Below the pieces are notes generated by a model. The model was not told where the DNA came from and did no database searches. It saw only the letters and a program-made list of their open reading frames with translations. This document shows positions 17,320-25,111 of a stretch of 64,000 nt of DNA, piece after piece. The translations under genes were made by a program, and so were the position numbers. Each line of letters begins with the position of its first letter. The first letter of the stretch is position 1. The DNA is from Haloarcula vallismortis ATCC 29715. GTDB lineage: Archaea; Halobacteriota; Halobacteria; Halobacteriales; Haloarculaceae. Location: positions 238,534-302,533 of the forward strand of contig NZ_AOLQ01000065.1 in the NCBI RefSeq assembly GCF_000337775.1, written 5' to 3'.

Positions 17320-18327
17320 TCAGATACCACGGACCGTCTCGATGAGGCCGACGGACTCCAGGGCCATCCAACAGACGAACACCACGTACAGGCCGAGCAG
17401 CGTGTACGCTTCGCGGTCAGTGAGTTTGAGGTCTGTCCGTGTGAACACGATGAACACGAGCGTCGCAAAGCCCAGAAACCCCATCGTCGGAATCGCAACC
17501 CGGAAGTCGATGGTCGCCCGCCCGGCCAGCAGAACACCGACCGGAATCGCCACCAGAAGATTGAACGTGTTGCTTCCAAGGACGTTCGTCAGGCTCGTGA
17601 CGCTGTCGTCGTTTTTCGCCGCCCGAACGCTGACAAAGGCGTCCGGAAGGCTCGTGCCGGCGGCGATGACTGTCAGCCCCCAGAGGAACGTCGGCGTCTC
17701 GAAGATGACACCGAGGGAAAGTGCGCCCTGAACCATCGCCTCGACGCCGAGAGTGATGATAACCAGCCCGACCCCGAGCATCCCCCATTCCCGGCCCGGA
17801 CGGACGCTTCGGGCCTCGTCCGCGACGTGCTCGCTCGCGTCCTGCTGGTGCAGGAAGACGTAGATGCCGTATGTCACGAGCGGGACGATGGCAAGCGTGG
17901 GTGTCAGGATGGCCGCCTGATTCGTTCCGCCCGGAACGTAGGTCGCTCCGAGCGCGAACACGATAAAGAGAATGAGGACGCTGATGACGTAGAACTGGGC
18001 GTCCTTGTGAATGATGTCGCGCGTGGAACGGAGTTCCTCGCTCGATATCGCCGCGAGGGCCGGAATCACGAGCAGATTGAAGATCGCGCTCCCGACGATG
18101 GCACCGACGCCCAGCGAGAACTCGTCGTGGACGACGGTACTGATGACGACCGAGCTTATCTCGGGAAAGCTCGACCCGACAGCGACGACGATGGCTCCGT
18201 GGACCGCCACCGGTAGGCCGTAGTACCGACTCAGTCGTTCCGCGGCCCGCTCGAAGTACGCGCTCCCCTTCCAGATGACGGCGGTGGCGACGACAATGAG
18301 GACGACCGAGCCGAGCAAGCCAACCAT
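17320..18327 (-). CDS. Calcium/sodium antiporter (CaCA family, YrbG-like)
   Basis: 335 residues with about ten predicted membrane helices and the two inverted alpha repeats of the family. Repeat 1: VAVGSSFPEISSVVIS then VGSAIFNLL; repeat 2: AAGTSLPDAFVSVRAAKNDD then VLGSNTFNLLVAIPVG. These helices form the cation-binding centre in which Glu/Asp and Asn bind Ca2+ or Na+. Repeat 2 has Asp where most relatives have Glu (GTSLPE). It probably exports Ca2+ against Na+. ATG at 18327. The mutY gene is upstream on the same strand (46 bp), but a functional link is unlikely. Confidence 0.92.
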   Translation of the reverse strand: MVGLLGSVVLIVVATAVIWKGSAYFERAAERLSRYYGLPVAVHGAIVVAVGSSFPEISSVVISTVVHDEFSLGVGAIVGSAIFNLLVIPALAAISSEELRSTRDIIHKDAQFYVISVLILFIVFALGATYVPGGTNQAAILTPTLAIVPLVTYGIYVFLHQQDASEHVADEARSVRPGREWGMLGVGLVIITLGVEAMVQGALSLGVIFETPTFLWGLTVIAAGTSLPDAFVSVRAAKNDDSVTSLTNVLGSNTFNLLVAIPVGVLLAGRATIDFRVAIPTMGFLGFATLVFIVFTRTDLKLTDREAYTLLGLYVVFVCWMALESVGLIETVRGI

Positions 18328-18373
18328 TGTGAACGTATTAGCCGCAGGGGTTCAAGATATATTCCACTCGCGG

Positions 18374-19309
18374 TCAGCGCTTGAGGCGTGCAACGAGGTC
18401 GTCGCCTGTTTCTTCGACTTCGACCAGACCGTCGTCGACGAGGTCGTCTAGTAGGCCACGGAGCCACTCGCGGCCGTACTCTCCGTGAGGGGCGTAGTCA
18501 ACGCGCACACGCGGCCCCAGCTTGTCCAGTTGCAGTTCCTCGTACTCCTTGAGCGCCGAAATGGCGCGGCCGCGCATCTGTCGGCGGCTCCCCTCGAACT
18601 CGGGCTGTGTCGGAACATCCGGCGCAGTGAAATCGCCCGTCTCATAGGCCGAACACCACTCGCGCCAGGGGCACTGCGCGCCGTCACAATCTGGCGTCTT
18701 CTCGCAGGCGACACCGCCCAGTTCCATGATGGCGTTGTTCCAGACCCGCGACTGTCCCGCTGGCATGAGCGTGCTGGCGGCTTCTGCAAACGCCGCGTCG
18801 TCGTCTGGGACGTCGAATGCCCGATACAGGACGCGCTTGACGTTCGTATCGACGACAGCGTTCCCGTTGTTGAACGCGAAGGAAGCGACAGCGTTGGCGG
18901 TGTAGGGGCCGACGCCCATCAGGTCGCTGAGGCCGTCCGGGTCACGGGGCCACTCGCCGCCGTAGTCCTCGATGATCTGGCCAGCGGCCTCGTGGAGGTA
19001 TTTCGCCCGGTTGTTGTATCCCAGCGAATGATTGGTCCAGAAACCCACCACGGCAGACCGGTCGGCCGCTGCCAGCGCCGCTGTAGTCGGCCAGCGGTCC
19101 AAGAAGTCCTCCCAGGCATCGACGACGCGGTCCAGTTGGGTCTGCTGACTCATCACCTCGGAAACGAGAATTTCGTAGGGGTCTGTCGTCTCCCGCCACG
19201 GGTACGAGCGGTGGTCCGCCTCGTACCACGCCACGAGCGCGTCCTGGACAGCCGACGGGTCCGCTGGCACGCCTCCCGGCCGGTCCGTCGCTGTCGACTG
19301 GTCGGTCAT
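18374..19309 (-). CDS. mutY: A/G-specific adenine DNA glycosylase MutY
   Basis: 311 residues. It removes adenine mispaired with 8-oxoguanine. HhH-GPD core: YPWRETTDPYEILVSEVM with catalytic Glu in SEVMSQQTQ, the helix-hairpin-helix GVGPYTANAVASFAF, and the catalytic Asp in VVDTNVKRVL. A [4Fe-4S] site reads CEKTPDCDGAQCPWREWC; here Cys spacing is 5-4-5 residues rather than the common 6-2-5. The C-terminal about 80 residues form a winged-helix-like part (DLVARLKR end), not the NUDIX-type 8-oxoG reader of bacterial MutY. ATG at 19309; the open frame extends 46 codons further without similarity. Confidence 0.93.
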   Translation of the reverse strand: MTDQSTATDRPGGVPADPSAVQDALVAWYEADHRSYPWRETTDPYEILVSEVMSQQTQLDRVVDAWEDFLDRWPTTAALAAADRSAVVGFWTNHSLGYNNRAKYLHEAAGQIIEDYGGEWPRDPDGLSDLMGVGPYTANAVASFAFNNGNAVVDTNVKRVLYRAFDVPDDDAAFAEAASTLMPAGQSRVWNNAIMELGGVACEKTPDCDGAQCPWREWCSAYETGDFTAPDVPTQPEFEGSRRQMRGRAISALKEYEELQLDKLGPRVRVDYAPHGEYGREWLRGLLDDLVDDGLVEVEETGDDLVARLKR

Positions 19310-19419
19310 ACCTCCGCTTGGCGCTGTCCTGATTTGTGCGTGGCGGTCGTTGTCGCTCGTCCGAACAACTGCGTCTGGAAAGCATCGCGACCATCTCACA
19401 ATAGGTACAGCCGATAGTC

Positions 19420-21282
19420 TCAGTCGTCGGCTTCGGGGCGTCCCCACTCGAACTCGGTTCCATACCAGTCTGGCTCGTCCTCGCTGAACACGTCGGCGAA
19501 CACGAACATCGCGCCGTCGGGGTAGGTCGTATCGATGTACAGCCGCCAGCCGTGGGCCTCCGCGATGGTCTTGACGATAGAGAGGCCGAGCCCGGTTCCG
19601 TCCTCGCTCGTCGTGTGACCGTACTCGAAGATATTGTCGACTGCGTCGGTCGGAATCCCCGGCCCGTTATCGGCCACATAGAACCCGTGTTCCGTCAGTC
19701 CGACCGTGACAGTCACTTCCGGGCCGACATGGTCGATAGCGTTGCGAAACAGGTTCTCGAAGGCGCGCAGGAGTCGCGTCCGGTCGGCGTCGATGGTCCG
19801 ACTGCCCGTGACTTCGATGCTGGCGCTTTTGTTGTCGATGTTGTCCCACGCATCGGTAACGACAGCCGCAAGCGGTACCGGGGCCGTCTCCTCGACGCTT
19901 GCGCCCTTTCTCGTCAGCGTCAACACGTCGTCGATTATCGACTCGATACGGTCGTGTGCGTCTTCGAGTTTCTCGATGTGGGACTGGAGGTCGTCCGAAT
20001 CCGCCTCCGGATCCGACAGCCGCGTCGCAAGCAGTTCTACGTGTCCCCGAGCGACGGTAAGCGGGTTACGGAGGTCGTGGCTCAGTGTCGACGCGAACTC
20101 GTCCAGCCGCTCGTTCTGGCGTTCGAGTTCGCGGCTCGACCGCTCGGCCTCCTCACGAGCCGCCTGGGCCTGTCGGATCTGACTCCGGAGTGTGTCCCGC
20201 ATGTTCCCGAAGGCGTCGTACAGCCGCCCGATTTCGTCCTGCCGAGCGGTCGAGATGTCGACGCTGAGGTCACCCGCTTTCATCGCCTGCGTTCGGTCAC
20301 GGAGCCGTACTAGGGGTCGAACCGTATGCCGTCCGAAGAGATACCCCGCGACGCCCAGCAGGACGACTGCCGTCCCGATGACAGCGAGAAATCCCAGGCG
20401 GACGAGTCGGCCGGTCCCGTACAGCGACTCGCGCTCGGCGCTCGTCACGACCACCCACGACGTGCCGTTGACGGGCGCGTACGTTGTGACATGGGACCCG
20501 GTTTCGATAGTCGTCGTTCGGCCCGCTGTTGCGGCCCGGAGGCCGTCCTGACTGAGAGGCGCGGACCCGTCCTGGCCGTCGATAAGGGGGTCACCGTCCT
20601 CGGTGAGTAGTTTCGTCTCAAATCCGCTGTGCCCGTCGCCAAACTGCTCGGTTGGGACCCGGGCAACCAGGACGAGTGCGCCGTCGCCATCAGAGGTGGG
20701 AGCCACGAACGCCATTGAGTGGCCGTCACCGTCCGCATATGCCGTCGATTGTACTACTGTCTGGGAACTAGTATCGTTCATCGTCGCCAGTACGGGGGAC
20801 TTCCAGGCGGGTTCGACCGCCCACGGTGTCCGGCCTTCTGTGTCCGTCCCAGTGCTAGCAACGATTAACTGCGAGTCGCCAACGGTGGAGACGTAGTGGA
20901 GCGAACGAGTCTGTGACGACTCTGCCGTGGCTATTGTGGTGAGGTACTGTCTGATATCTGCGGACGTGCCAGTGTCGTACACCCCCGCGGCTGCGATAGT
21001 GGTAGCCTCCGCCTCGGTGGTCGCCCGCCACTGCTCGATACTGTCGGCACGATGCGTGGCCGACGTTTCGAGGTCTGTCGTCGCGTCGCTGACGACCCGG
21101 TTCTGTATCTGCAGGTAGCTCCCGAAGCCGACGGCTGCGAGTACGATGACGATTACCGCCAGCGCGACGGCGAACTTCACCGCGTAGTTGCGCGTGTACA
21201 TGCTCGGGAGGACTGTCTGAAGTCGCTCCCGCAACCCGTCGCGCTGGCTGGACCCGGCTATCTCGTCCCCACCGCCTGTCAT
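19420..21282 (-). CDS. Membrane sensor histidine kinase (Cache-HAMP-HisKA-HATPase)
   Basis: 620 residues. Topology: helix 1 (about 37-57, FAVALAVIVIVLAAVGFG), extracellular Cache-like ligand domain (about 60-300), helix 2 (LGFLAVIGTAVVLLGVAGYLF), HAMP (about 325-380, VRPLVRLRDRTQAMKAGDL), coiled coil, HisKA with phospho-acceptor His402 in LSHDLRNPL, and HATPase with N box RAFENLFRNAIDHVG, G1 VADNGPGIP and G2 GTGLGLSIVK. It should sense a small extracellular molecule and phosphorylate a response regulator; none is adjacent, which is common in haloarchaea. ATG at 21282 is preferred to a TTG 17 codons upstream. Confidence 0.93.
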   Translation of the reverse strand: MTGGGDEIAGSSQRDGLRERLQTVLPSMYTRNYAVKFAVALAVIVIVLAAVGFGSYLQIQNRVVSDATTDLETSATHRADSIEQWRATTEAEATTIAAAGVYDTGTSADIRQYLTTIATAESSQTRSLHYVSTVGDSQLIVASTGTDTEGRTPWAVEPAWKSPVLATMNDTSSQTVVQSTAYADGDGHSMAFVAPTSDGDGALVLVARVPTEQFGDGHSGFETKLLTEDGDPLIDGQDGSAPLSQDGLRAATAGRTTTIETGSHVTTYAPVNGTSWVVVTSAERESLYGTGRLVRLGFLAVIGTAVVLLGVAGYLFGRHTVRPLVRLRDRTQAMKAGDLSVDISTARQDEIGRLYDAFGNMRDTLRSQIRQAQAAREEAERSSRELERQNERLDEFASTLSHDLRNPLTVARGHVELLATRLSDPEADSDDLQSHIEKLEDAHDRIESIIDDVLTLTRKGASVEETAPVPLAAVVTDAWDNIDNKSASIEVTGSRTIDADRTRLLRAFENLFRNAIDHVGPEVTVTVGLTEHGFYVADNGPGIPTDAVDNIFEYGHTTSEDGTGLGLSIVKTIAEAHGWRLYIDTTYPDGAMFVFADVFSEDEPDWYGTEFEWGRPEADD

Positions 21283-21440
21283 TATCCAATCTGAATCCTT
21301 CGGTAGTCGACCGCTACCAATCGTTATGTTCAACCCATGATATAATTTATCATATGTTATAATCGATGTGGTCTGCGTTTCGAGAGAACGGTCCCAGACG
21401 AGTCGTAAGGGGTTTCCTCGCGCTCACCGTCCCTTTTCGT

Positions 21441-21767
21441 ATGAGTCTCGAAGATCTGCAGGATGATATCGAAGCGGCGTACGGCGAGTTCGACGACGAG
21501 TTCGAGCTGTCCATCGACCGTGAGACGCGCAACGAGCTCGCGATGCTGTCAGTCGCACTCGACCCGGACGACCCGGACGAACTCATCAGGCGCGCAGTTC
21601 ACATGCTGTTTCAGTCGACCGTCGACCGCGGAACGCTGGATTTCCACCTCCGGTCGAGTTTCGACTGCACGTACGACGAGTACCTCTCGGGGATGACCTT
21701 CGACCAGATGACCGGAAACGACTTCCCCCAGCAACAGGACAAGGACGACCGGCGCTACCAGTTTTAG
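21441..21767 (+). CDS. Conserved haloarchaeal protein, 108 aa, unknown
   Basis: ATG at 21441 begins MSLEDLQDDIEAAYGEFDD; the open frame reaches upstream but without acidic haloarchaeal composition, so I start here. An acidic N-terminal helix is followed by ETRNELAMLSVALDPDDPDELIRRAVHMLFQ, helical and possibly a ribbon-helix-helix-like or dimerisation element, then STVDRGTLDFHLRSSFDCTYDEYLSGMT and a polar tail. Soluble, no membrane segment. Divergent from the histidine kinase gene. Function unknown. Confidence 0.75.
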   Translation: MSLEDLQDDIEAAYGEFDDEFELSIDRETRNELAMLSVALDPDDPDELIRRAVHMLFQSTVDRGTLDFHLRSSFDCTYDEYLSGMTFDQMTGNDFPQQQDKDDRRYQF

Positions 21768-22142
21768 ATCAAGAGCCCCAGCGCCAGCACTGTTGCCGTG
21801 CTGGGGGAGACTCCGAGTAGAAAACGTGACGCGTACGGCGAAGGCCCGGTTCAGTCTCGGGGTAGCCGACGCCGCATGAAACAGGTAATGTGTCCCGCCG
21901 ATAACCGGGGTTAAGACACACGCACTACTCACTGTAGCCGACACAGACTACTGTCGGCTTCCGGTGCTCTCTCCGGTAAGTATCAATAAGCGAAACAGCG
22001 GTTGCCGATTTGTCAGTCCTTCTTTACGAGTCTTAGAGGGTAAAGAAGCACATTCAGATGCAACATGTATTATTTTTAATGATCTTATTCAACTTTGATA
22101 GCAGAGAGAAGTTATAAAATAACTCTAGATAAATCTCTCAAT
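21768..22142. other. Intergenic, about 375 bp, AT-rich toward its right end
   Basis: No gene seen. The right half (about 22040-22140) is much more AT-rich than the surroundings and has several TATA-like stretches (tattatttttaat near 22068-22080) before the remnant kinase sensor at 22143, so it likely keeps that gene's promoter. Confidence 0.5.
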
Positions 22143-22568
22143 GTGGGATTAGCGCCAGGCATACCGACGTGGGTTCTCCTCATCGCATTCGCGATAAACC
22201 TAGGGATCGCTGGCATCGCGATTCGCCGGAGGGGAGTCCGCGGAGCGGTCCCGCTCGCCGCGATAATGGTCCGTGTAGCGGTGTATTCGCTCGGTAACGG
22301 CGTTCTGGCGGCAAGCACGACACTGTCGACGTACCGGACCGGCCTCCTTGTGAAATACCTCGGGTTGCTCGGACTCGGGCCAACGCAGTTCTGGTTCGGG
22401 CTGACATACAGCGGCCGGGAATCATTCCTCACCCGCCGACGCTGGGCGCTACTGCTCGCTCCGGCAGTCGTCATTTTGGGGTTTGTCGTGACCGCACAGT
22501 CACACGAGTTGAGGAGATGTCTGACCCCGTCTTCGTCGTCGATAAAGACGAGCGGCTTGTCGATGTAA
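22143..22568 (+). pseudogene. Truncated 7TM sensor region of a histidine kinase (remnant)
   Basis: Starts at GTG 22143 (MGLAPGIPTWVLLIAFAI) and encodes about four membrane helices of the haloarchaeal N-terminal 7TM histidine-kinase sensor, including the typical FWFGLTYSGRESFLTRRRW and the T-x-x-H-x-L end after helix 4 (TAQSHEL). At about 22510 the family sequence stops; the frame then runs out of phase through the start of the kinase part and ends at 22568. Helices 5-7 and the linker to PAS are missing. I read this as an internal deletion of a few hundred bases plus a frame change. Any product would be a short membrane protein. Confidence 0.8.
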
Positions 22569-23839
22569 ACGAGACTGGCGCAGCCCTCCTCGATGATGAA
22601 GGGACAGCGCTCGGCCGGTCTGTGACGGAAGTCATGCCGTCCTACGACTCGCTACCAGACAGCAACGCCAGTGCCGACGCCGATGTCGTCATCGAGTCCG
22701 ACAGCGGGCCCCGGTACTTCGACATCAACCGTTCGACACTCACCGACCAAACTGGCTCAGTGATCGGAAAACTGCTCATTTACCGTGACGTGACTGAGCG
22801 CCGTATCGCGGAAGAGCGGTTTCAGCGACTCATCGAGCGGTCTTCGGACATGGTAACTATACTGGACGAGGTCGGGGAGTTCACGTACGTCAGCCAGCCA
22901 GTCGAGAAGATACTCGGCTACGAGCCGACCGAGCTGGTCGGCGAGAACGTCGTCGAATACATCCATCCCGATGATAGACGGAATGTTGCCGAAGATTTGG
23001 CCAAGTACGTCGACGATTACGGCTACTCCGGCACGTACGTCGTGCGATTCCGCGACGCAGCTGGCAACTGGCGTTTCATCGAAGCGCGCGCGACAAATCT
23101 ACTTGCCGACCCGTTCGTCGAGGGCATCGTCCTCAACTCCCGGGACGTGACCGAGCAGCTACAACGGAAGCAGAGACTGGAACGGCAGAACGAACGGCTT
23201 GACCAGTTTGCGAGCATCGTTGCGCACGACCTCCGGAACCCGCTGAACGTCGCAAGCGGACGTCTCAGTCTGCTTGAGCGGGATATCGCTAGCCACGACG
23301 CATCCATCGGTGCGATTCAGGAGCAACTCGAGCGTATGGAATCGATTATCGACGACTCGCTCACGCTGGCTCGCTCAGGTGAAACGGTCACTGAAACCGA
23401 CACGGTTAATCTCGAAATGGTTGCTTACGATGCCTGGCAGAGCGTCGAGACTGGCGGGGCGACCCTCGTCGTGGAAACGACACTCCAACTCGACGGTGAC
23501 CGTAATCGGCTCCGGAATATTTTCGAAAACCTGTTCCGGAACAGCGTCGAACACAACGAGTCGACCGACCTGACCGTCGAAGTCGGGTCCTTACCCGACG
23601 GTGTCGGCTTCTATGTCGAAGACACCGGCACGGGCATCCCCAGCCAGGAGCGCGACGCCGTGTTCGAACAGGGATACACGACAAACACGGAGGGGACAGG
23701 GTTCGGCCTCGCGATCGTTAAAGACATCGTGCAGGCCCACGGCTGGGAAATCTCGGTCACTGAGGCCGAGAGCGGCGGCGCCAGGTTCGTGGTCGAGTGC
23801 CACGAGTCACCGATGGTGAACCAGACTGAGACGACCTAG
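22517..23839 (+). CDS. PAS-PAS-histidine kinase, cut off from its membrane sensor
   Basis: 440 residues from ATG 22517 (MSDPVFVVDKDERLVDVNE), in a frame different from the membrane remnant it overlaps. PAS 1 (about 1-100), PAS 2 (about 105-215, RSSDMVTILDEVGEFTYVSQ), HisKA with His237 in FASIVAHDLRNPL, and HATPase with NLFRNSVEHN, VEDTGTGIPS and GTGFGLAIVK. All catalytic motifs are intact. The residues before the ATG (VEE) match the usual pre-PAS linker, so the junction cuts the ancestral protein. It could be made as a soluble kinase by translational coupling to the upstream frame, or be a recent pseudogene. Otherwise redundant with many haloarchaeal kinases. Confidence 0.85.
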   Translation: MSDPVFVVDKDERLVDVNETGAALLDDEGTALGRSVTEVMPSYDSLPDSNASADADVVIESDSGPRYFDINRSTLTDQTGSVIGKLLIYRDVTERRIAEERFQRLIERSSDMVTILDEVGEFTYVSQPVEKILGYEPTELVGENVVEYIHPDDRRNVAEDLAKYVDDYGYSGTYVVRFRDAAGNWRFIEARATNLLADPFVEGIVLNSRDVTEQLQRKQRLERQNERLDQFASIVAHDLRNPLNVASGRLSLLERDIASHDASIGAIQEQLERMESIIDDSLTLARSGETVTETDTVNLEMVAYDAWQSVETGGATLVVETTLQLDGDRNRLRNIFENLFRNSVEHNESTDLTVEVGSLPDGVGFYVEDTGTGIPSQERDAVFEQGYTTNTEGTGFGLAIVKDIVQAHGWEISVTEAESGGARFVVECHESPMVNQTETT

Positions 23840-23921
23840 AATCACCTGCTGTTGCCACTGATTACGGACCCACCATTACCGGCGAAACGGCGGTCTCAGC
23901 ACGAGCGGCGGTACGACCTCC

Positions 23922-24197
23922 TTATAGGTCGACGTACTGGTCTTCCCACTCACGGCGGGCATCGATTTCGCGACGGCCGCGGCGCGTAAGCGTATAGAAG
24001 TTGGTCCGGCGGTCTCGCTGCCCCTTCTCGACCAGTCCTTTATCGACCAGGGTATCGAGGTTGGGGTACAGACGACCGTGATGGATCTCCTTCTCGTAGT
24101 ACGCTTCGAGCTCCTCCTTGATAGCTAAGCCGTGGGGCTCCTCCCTGCCAGCGATCACGTAGAGAAGGTCTCGCTGGAATCCTGTCAAGTCGTGCAT
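23922..24197 (-). CDS. PadR-family transcriptional regulator
   Basis: 91 residues, the minimal PadR form with only the winged helix. Start MHDLTGFQRDLLYVIAG, then HGLAIKEELEAYYEKEIHHGRLYPNLDTLVDKGLVEKG: the conserved Y-P-x-L-x-x-L recognition-helix core of PadR proteins, and the wing DRRTNFYTLTRRGRREI. It acts as a dimer on DNA, often as a repressor of its own gene and a neighbour. An AGGAGA ribosome-binding site precedes the ATG (24197), so the transcript has a leader. A palindrome at 24220-24231 lies in the promoter (separate entry). Converges with the kinase gene. Confidence 0.9.
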   Translation of the reverse strand: MHDLTGFQRDLLYVIAGREEPHGLAIKEELEAYYEKEIHHGRLYPNLDTLVDKGLVEKGQRDRRTNFYTLTRRGRREIDARREWEDQYVDL

Positions 24198-24219
24198 CGA
24201 TTCTCCTATGTAATGATTT

Positions 24220-24231
24220 AGTATCTATACT
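24220..24231 (-). promoter_or_regulatory. Candidate PadR operator (AGTAT-N2-ATACT) in the padR promoter
   Basis: Perfect inverted repeat AGTATCTATACT between a minus-strand TATA-like box (ATATATTTAAC, about 24232-24242) and the ribosome-binding site of the padR gene. Binding there would block transcription start, consistent with autoregulation known in the PadR family. Position and symmetry are seen; binding is inferred. Confidence 0.45.
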
Positions 24232-24729
24232 GTTAAATATATCGGCCCAGAGAACTTGGTATGATTTCAGTAGGTCTAGGTATCGAATTTTCTGTATTTA
24301 GGCCCTCAGTCATCGTTTTGTCCATACGGTAAATACAGTCAGTACATCATCATTCTTCGGAAACTGATGGCAACAGTATTATTTGTCACTGTAGGATATA
24401 GTTGGCAGACACACGCTTGGCTGCAGGCGAAGAAGGATTCAGTCGCAAGGGTACCGTGGCATCTCGCGGAACAACGACCGGCCGCTGACAGAAAAAGCAG
24501 ACCACAGTAGCGCAGGGAAGCCACGCCGGGGCACTGTTGTCGGTAGAGTTTGCAATGAAAGTCGCGCATGGCGTCGAGGTCGGCGTCACACGGGCAGCAT
24601 CGAAGCCGAACTGTCGTGGCTCGGGGACGCGGCGGGCACAGAACTGGCTACCGAGCGCATTGTATCGTGGAGCAGTCACTTTGCAGATATACAGATACCG
24701 CTCGTATTAGGTCGTTAGCAGCGAAGTAA

Positions 24730-24815
24730 GTGGAAAGCGGTCGCGAAAAACGCGACCGCTTGCCGCCCTGAATTGGTCCCCGCTGACGCTTCGGCCCTCC
24801 AAGCGAAGCGTCACT
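24730..24815 (-). ncRNA. Candidate small structured RNA with two perfect hairpins
   Basis: Reading the minus strand: a TATA box TTTTAA (24838-24843), then about 25 bp later a 10-bp perfect stem TGACGCTTCG/CGAAGCGTCA (24813-24804 with 24793-24784, 10-nt loop), a 23-nt spacer, and a second 10-bp perfect stem AGCGGTCGCG/CGCGACCGCT with a 5-nt U loop (24760-24736), followed by UUUCC. The predicted start falls right at hairpin 1, giving an RNA of roughly 80-90 nt. A competing pairing (CUUGG/CCAAG) and an outer CCCC/GGGG pairing are possible. No coding frame fits. It lies within an otherwise gene-poor 700-bp stretch (24198-24905) downstream of the 48-aa gene, so it could instead be a terminator-like 3' element. 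Confidence 0.45.
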
Positions 24816-24905
24816 TGGTCGAATGGGGCAGAATAACTTAAAAGTACCGGCCCCGTCCAGCAGGTGTTAGTTATCGAAGTATATGTGGATGTAAGCTGTA
24901 CTAAT

Positions 24906-25052
24906 TTAGATATGTTCCTCCTCAAGCACCCATCCAAGAGCTCGCTTGTAGTGGGTGAACATCATCCGGACCCGCTCGTGGTTCATCTCCTCGTCGTCTA
25001 GCTGCTCAACAAGGAACTCGTACTGCTCGCGAATTTCGTCTTCCGAGCGCAT
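24906..25052 (-). CDS. Small helical haloarchaeal protein, 48 aa
   Basis: ATG at 25052 gives MRSEDEIREQYEFLVEQLD and ends GWVLEEEHI. It is almost wholly alpha-helical and acidic with a repeated charge pattern, suggesting a coiled coil or helical hairpin. The long open frame upstream is Cys/Arg-rich and antisense to the zinc-ribbon gene, so it is not coding. Similar short proteins of this form (starting with an acidic helix and containing a W near the end) occur in haloarchaea; function unknown. Divergent from the zinc-ribbon gene, with 59 bp between the starts. Confidence 0.72.
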   Translation of the reverse strand: MRSEDEIREQYEFLVEQLDDEEMNHERVRMMFTHYKRALGWVLEEEHI

Positions 25053-25111
25053 GCGTTGACGTAGACAGCCCTCACGGAACAATCTTGAGGGCTGCCCTCT
25101 CACCATCACGT

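Larger units (their letters stand above)
24198..24905. other. Gene-poor stretch of 700 bp with the PadR operator and the two-hairpin element
   Basis: Apart from the padR promoter (left) and the candidate RNA (24730-24815), I see only short frames (for example 24339-24569, minus) with poor codon bias, rich in Cys, Arg and Leu, which look like chance or decayed sequence. The part around 24240-24360 is AT-rich. Confidence 0.5.

Noticed and set aside
17254..18216. 320-codon plus-strand frame
   Set aside because: Antisense to the Ca/Na antiporter; very Arg/Asp/His-rich with no domain.
24339..24679. Cys/Arg/Leu-rich minus-strand frames
   Set aside because: No acidic bias, no start context; probably chance in gene-poor DNA.
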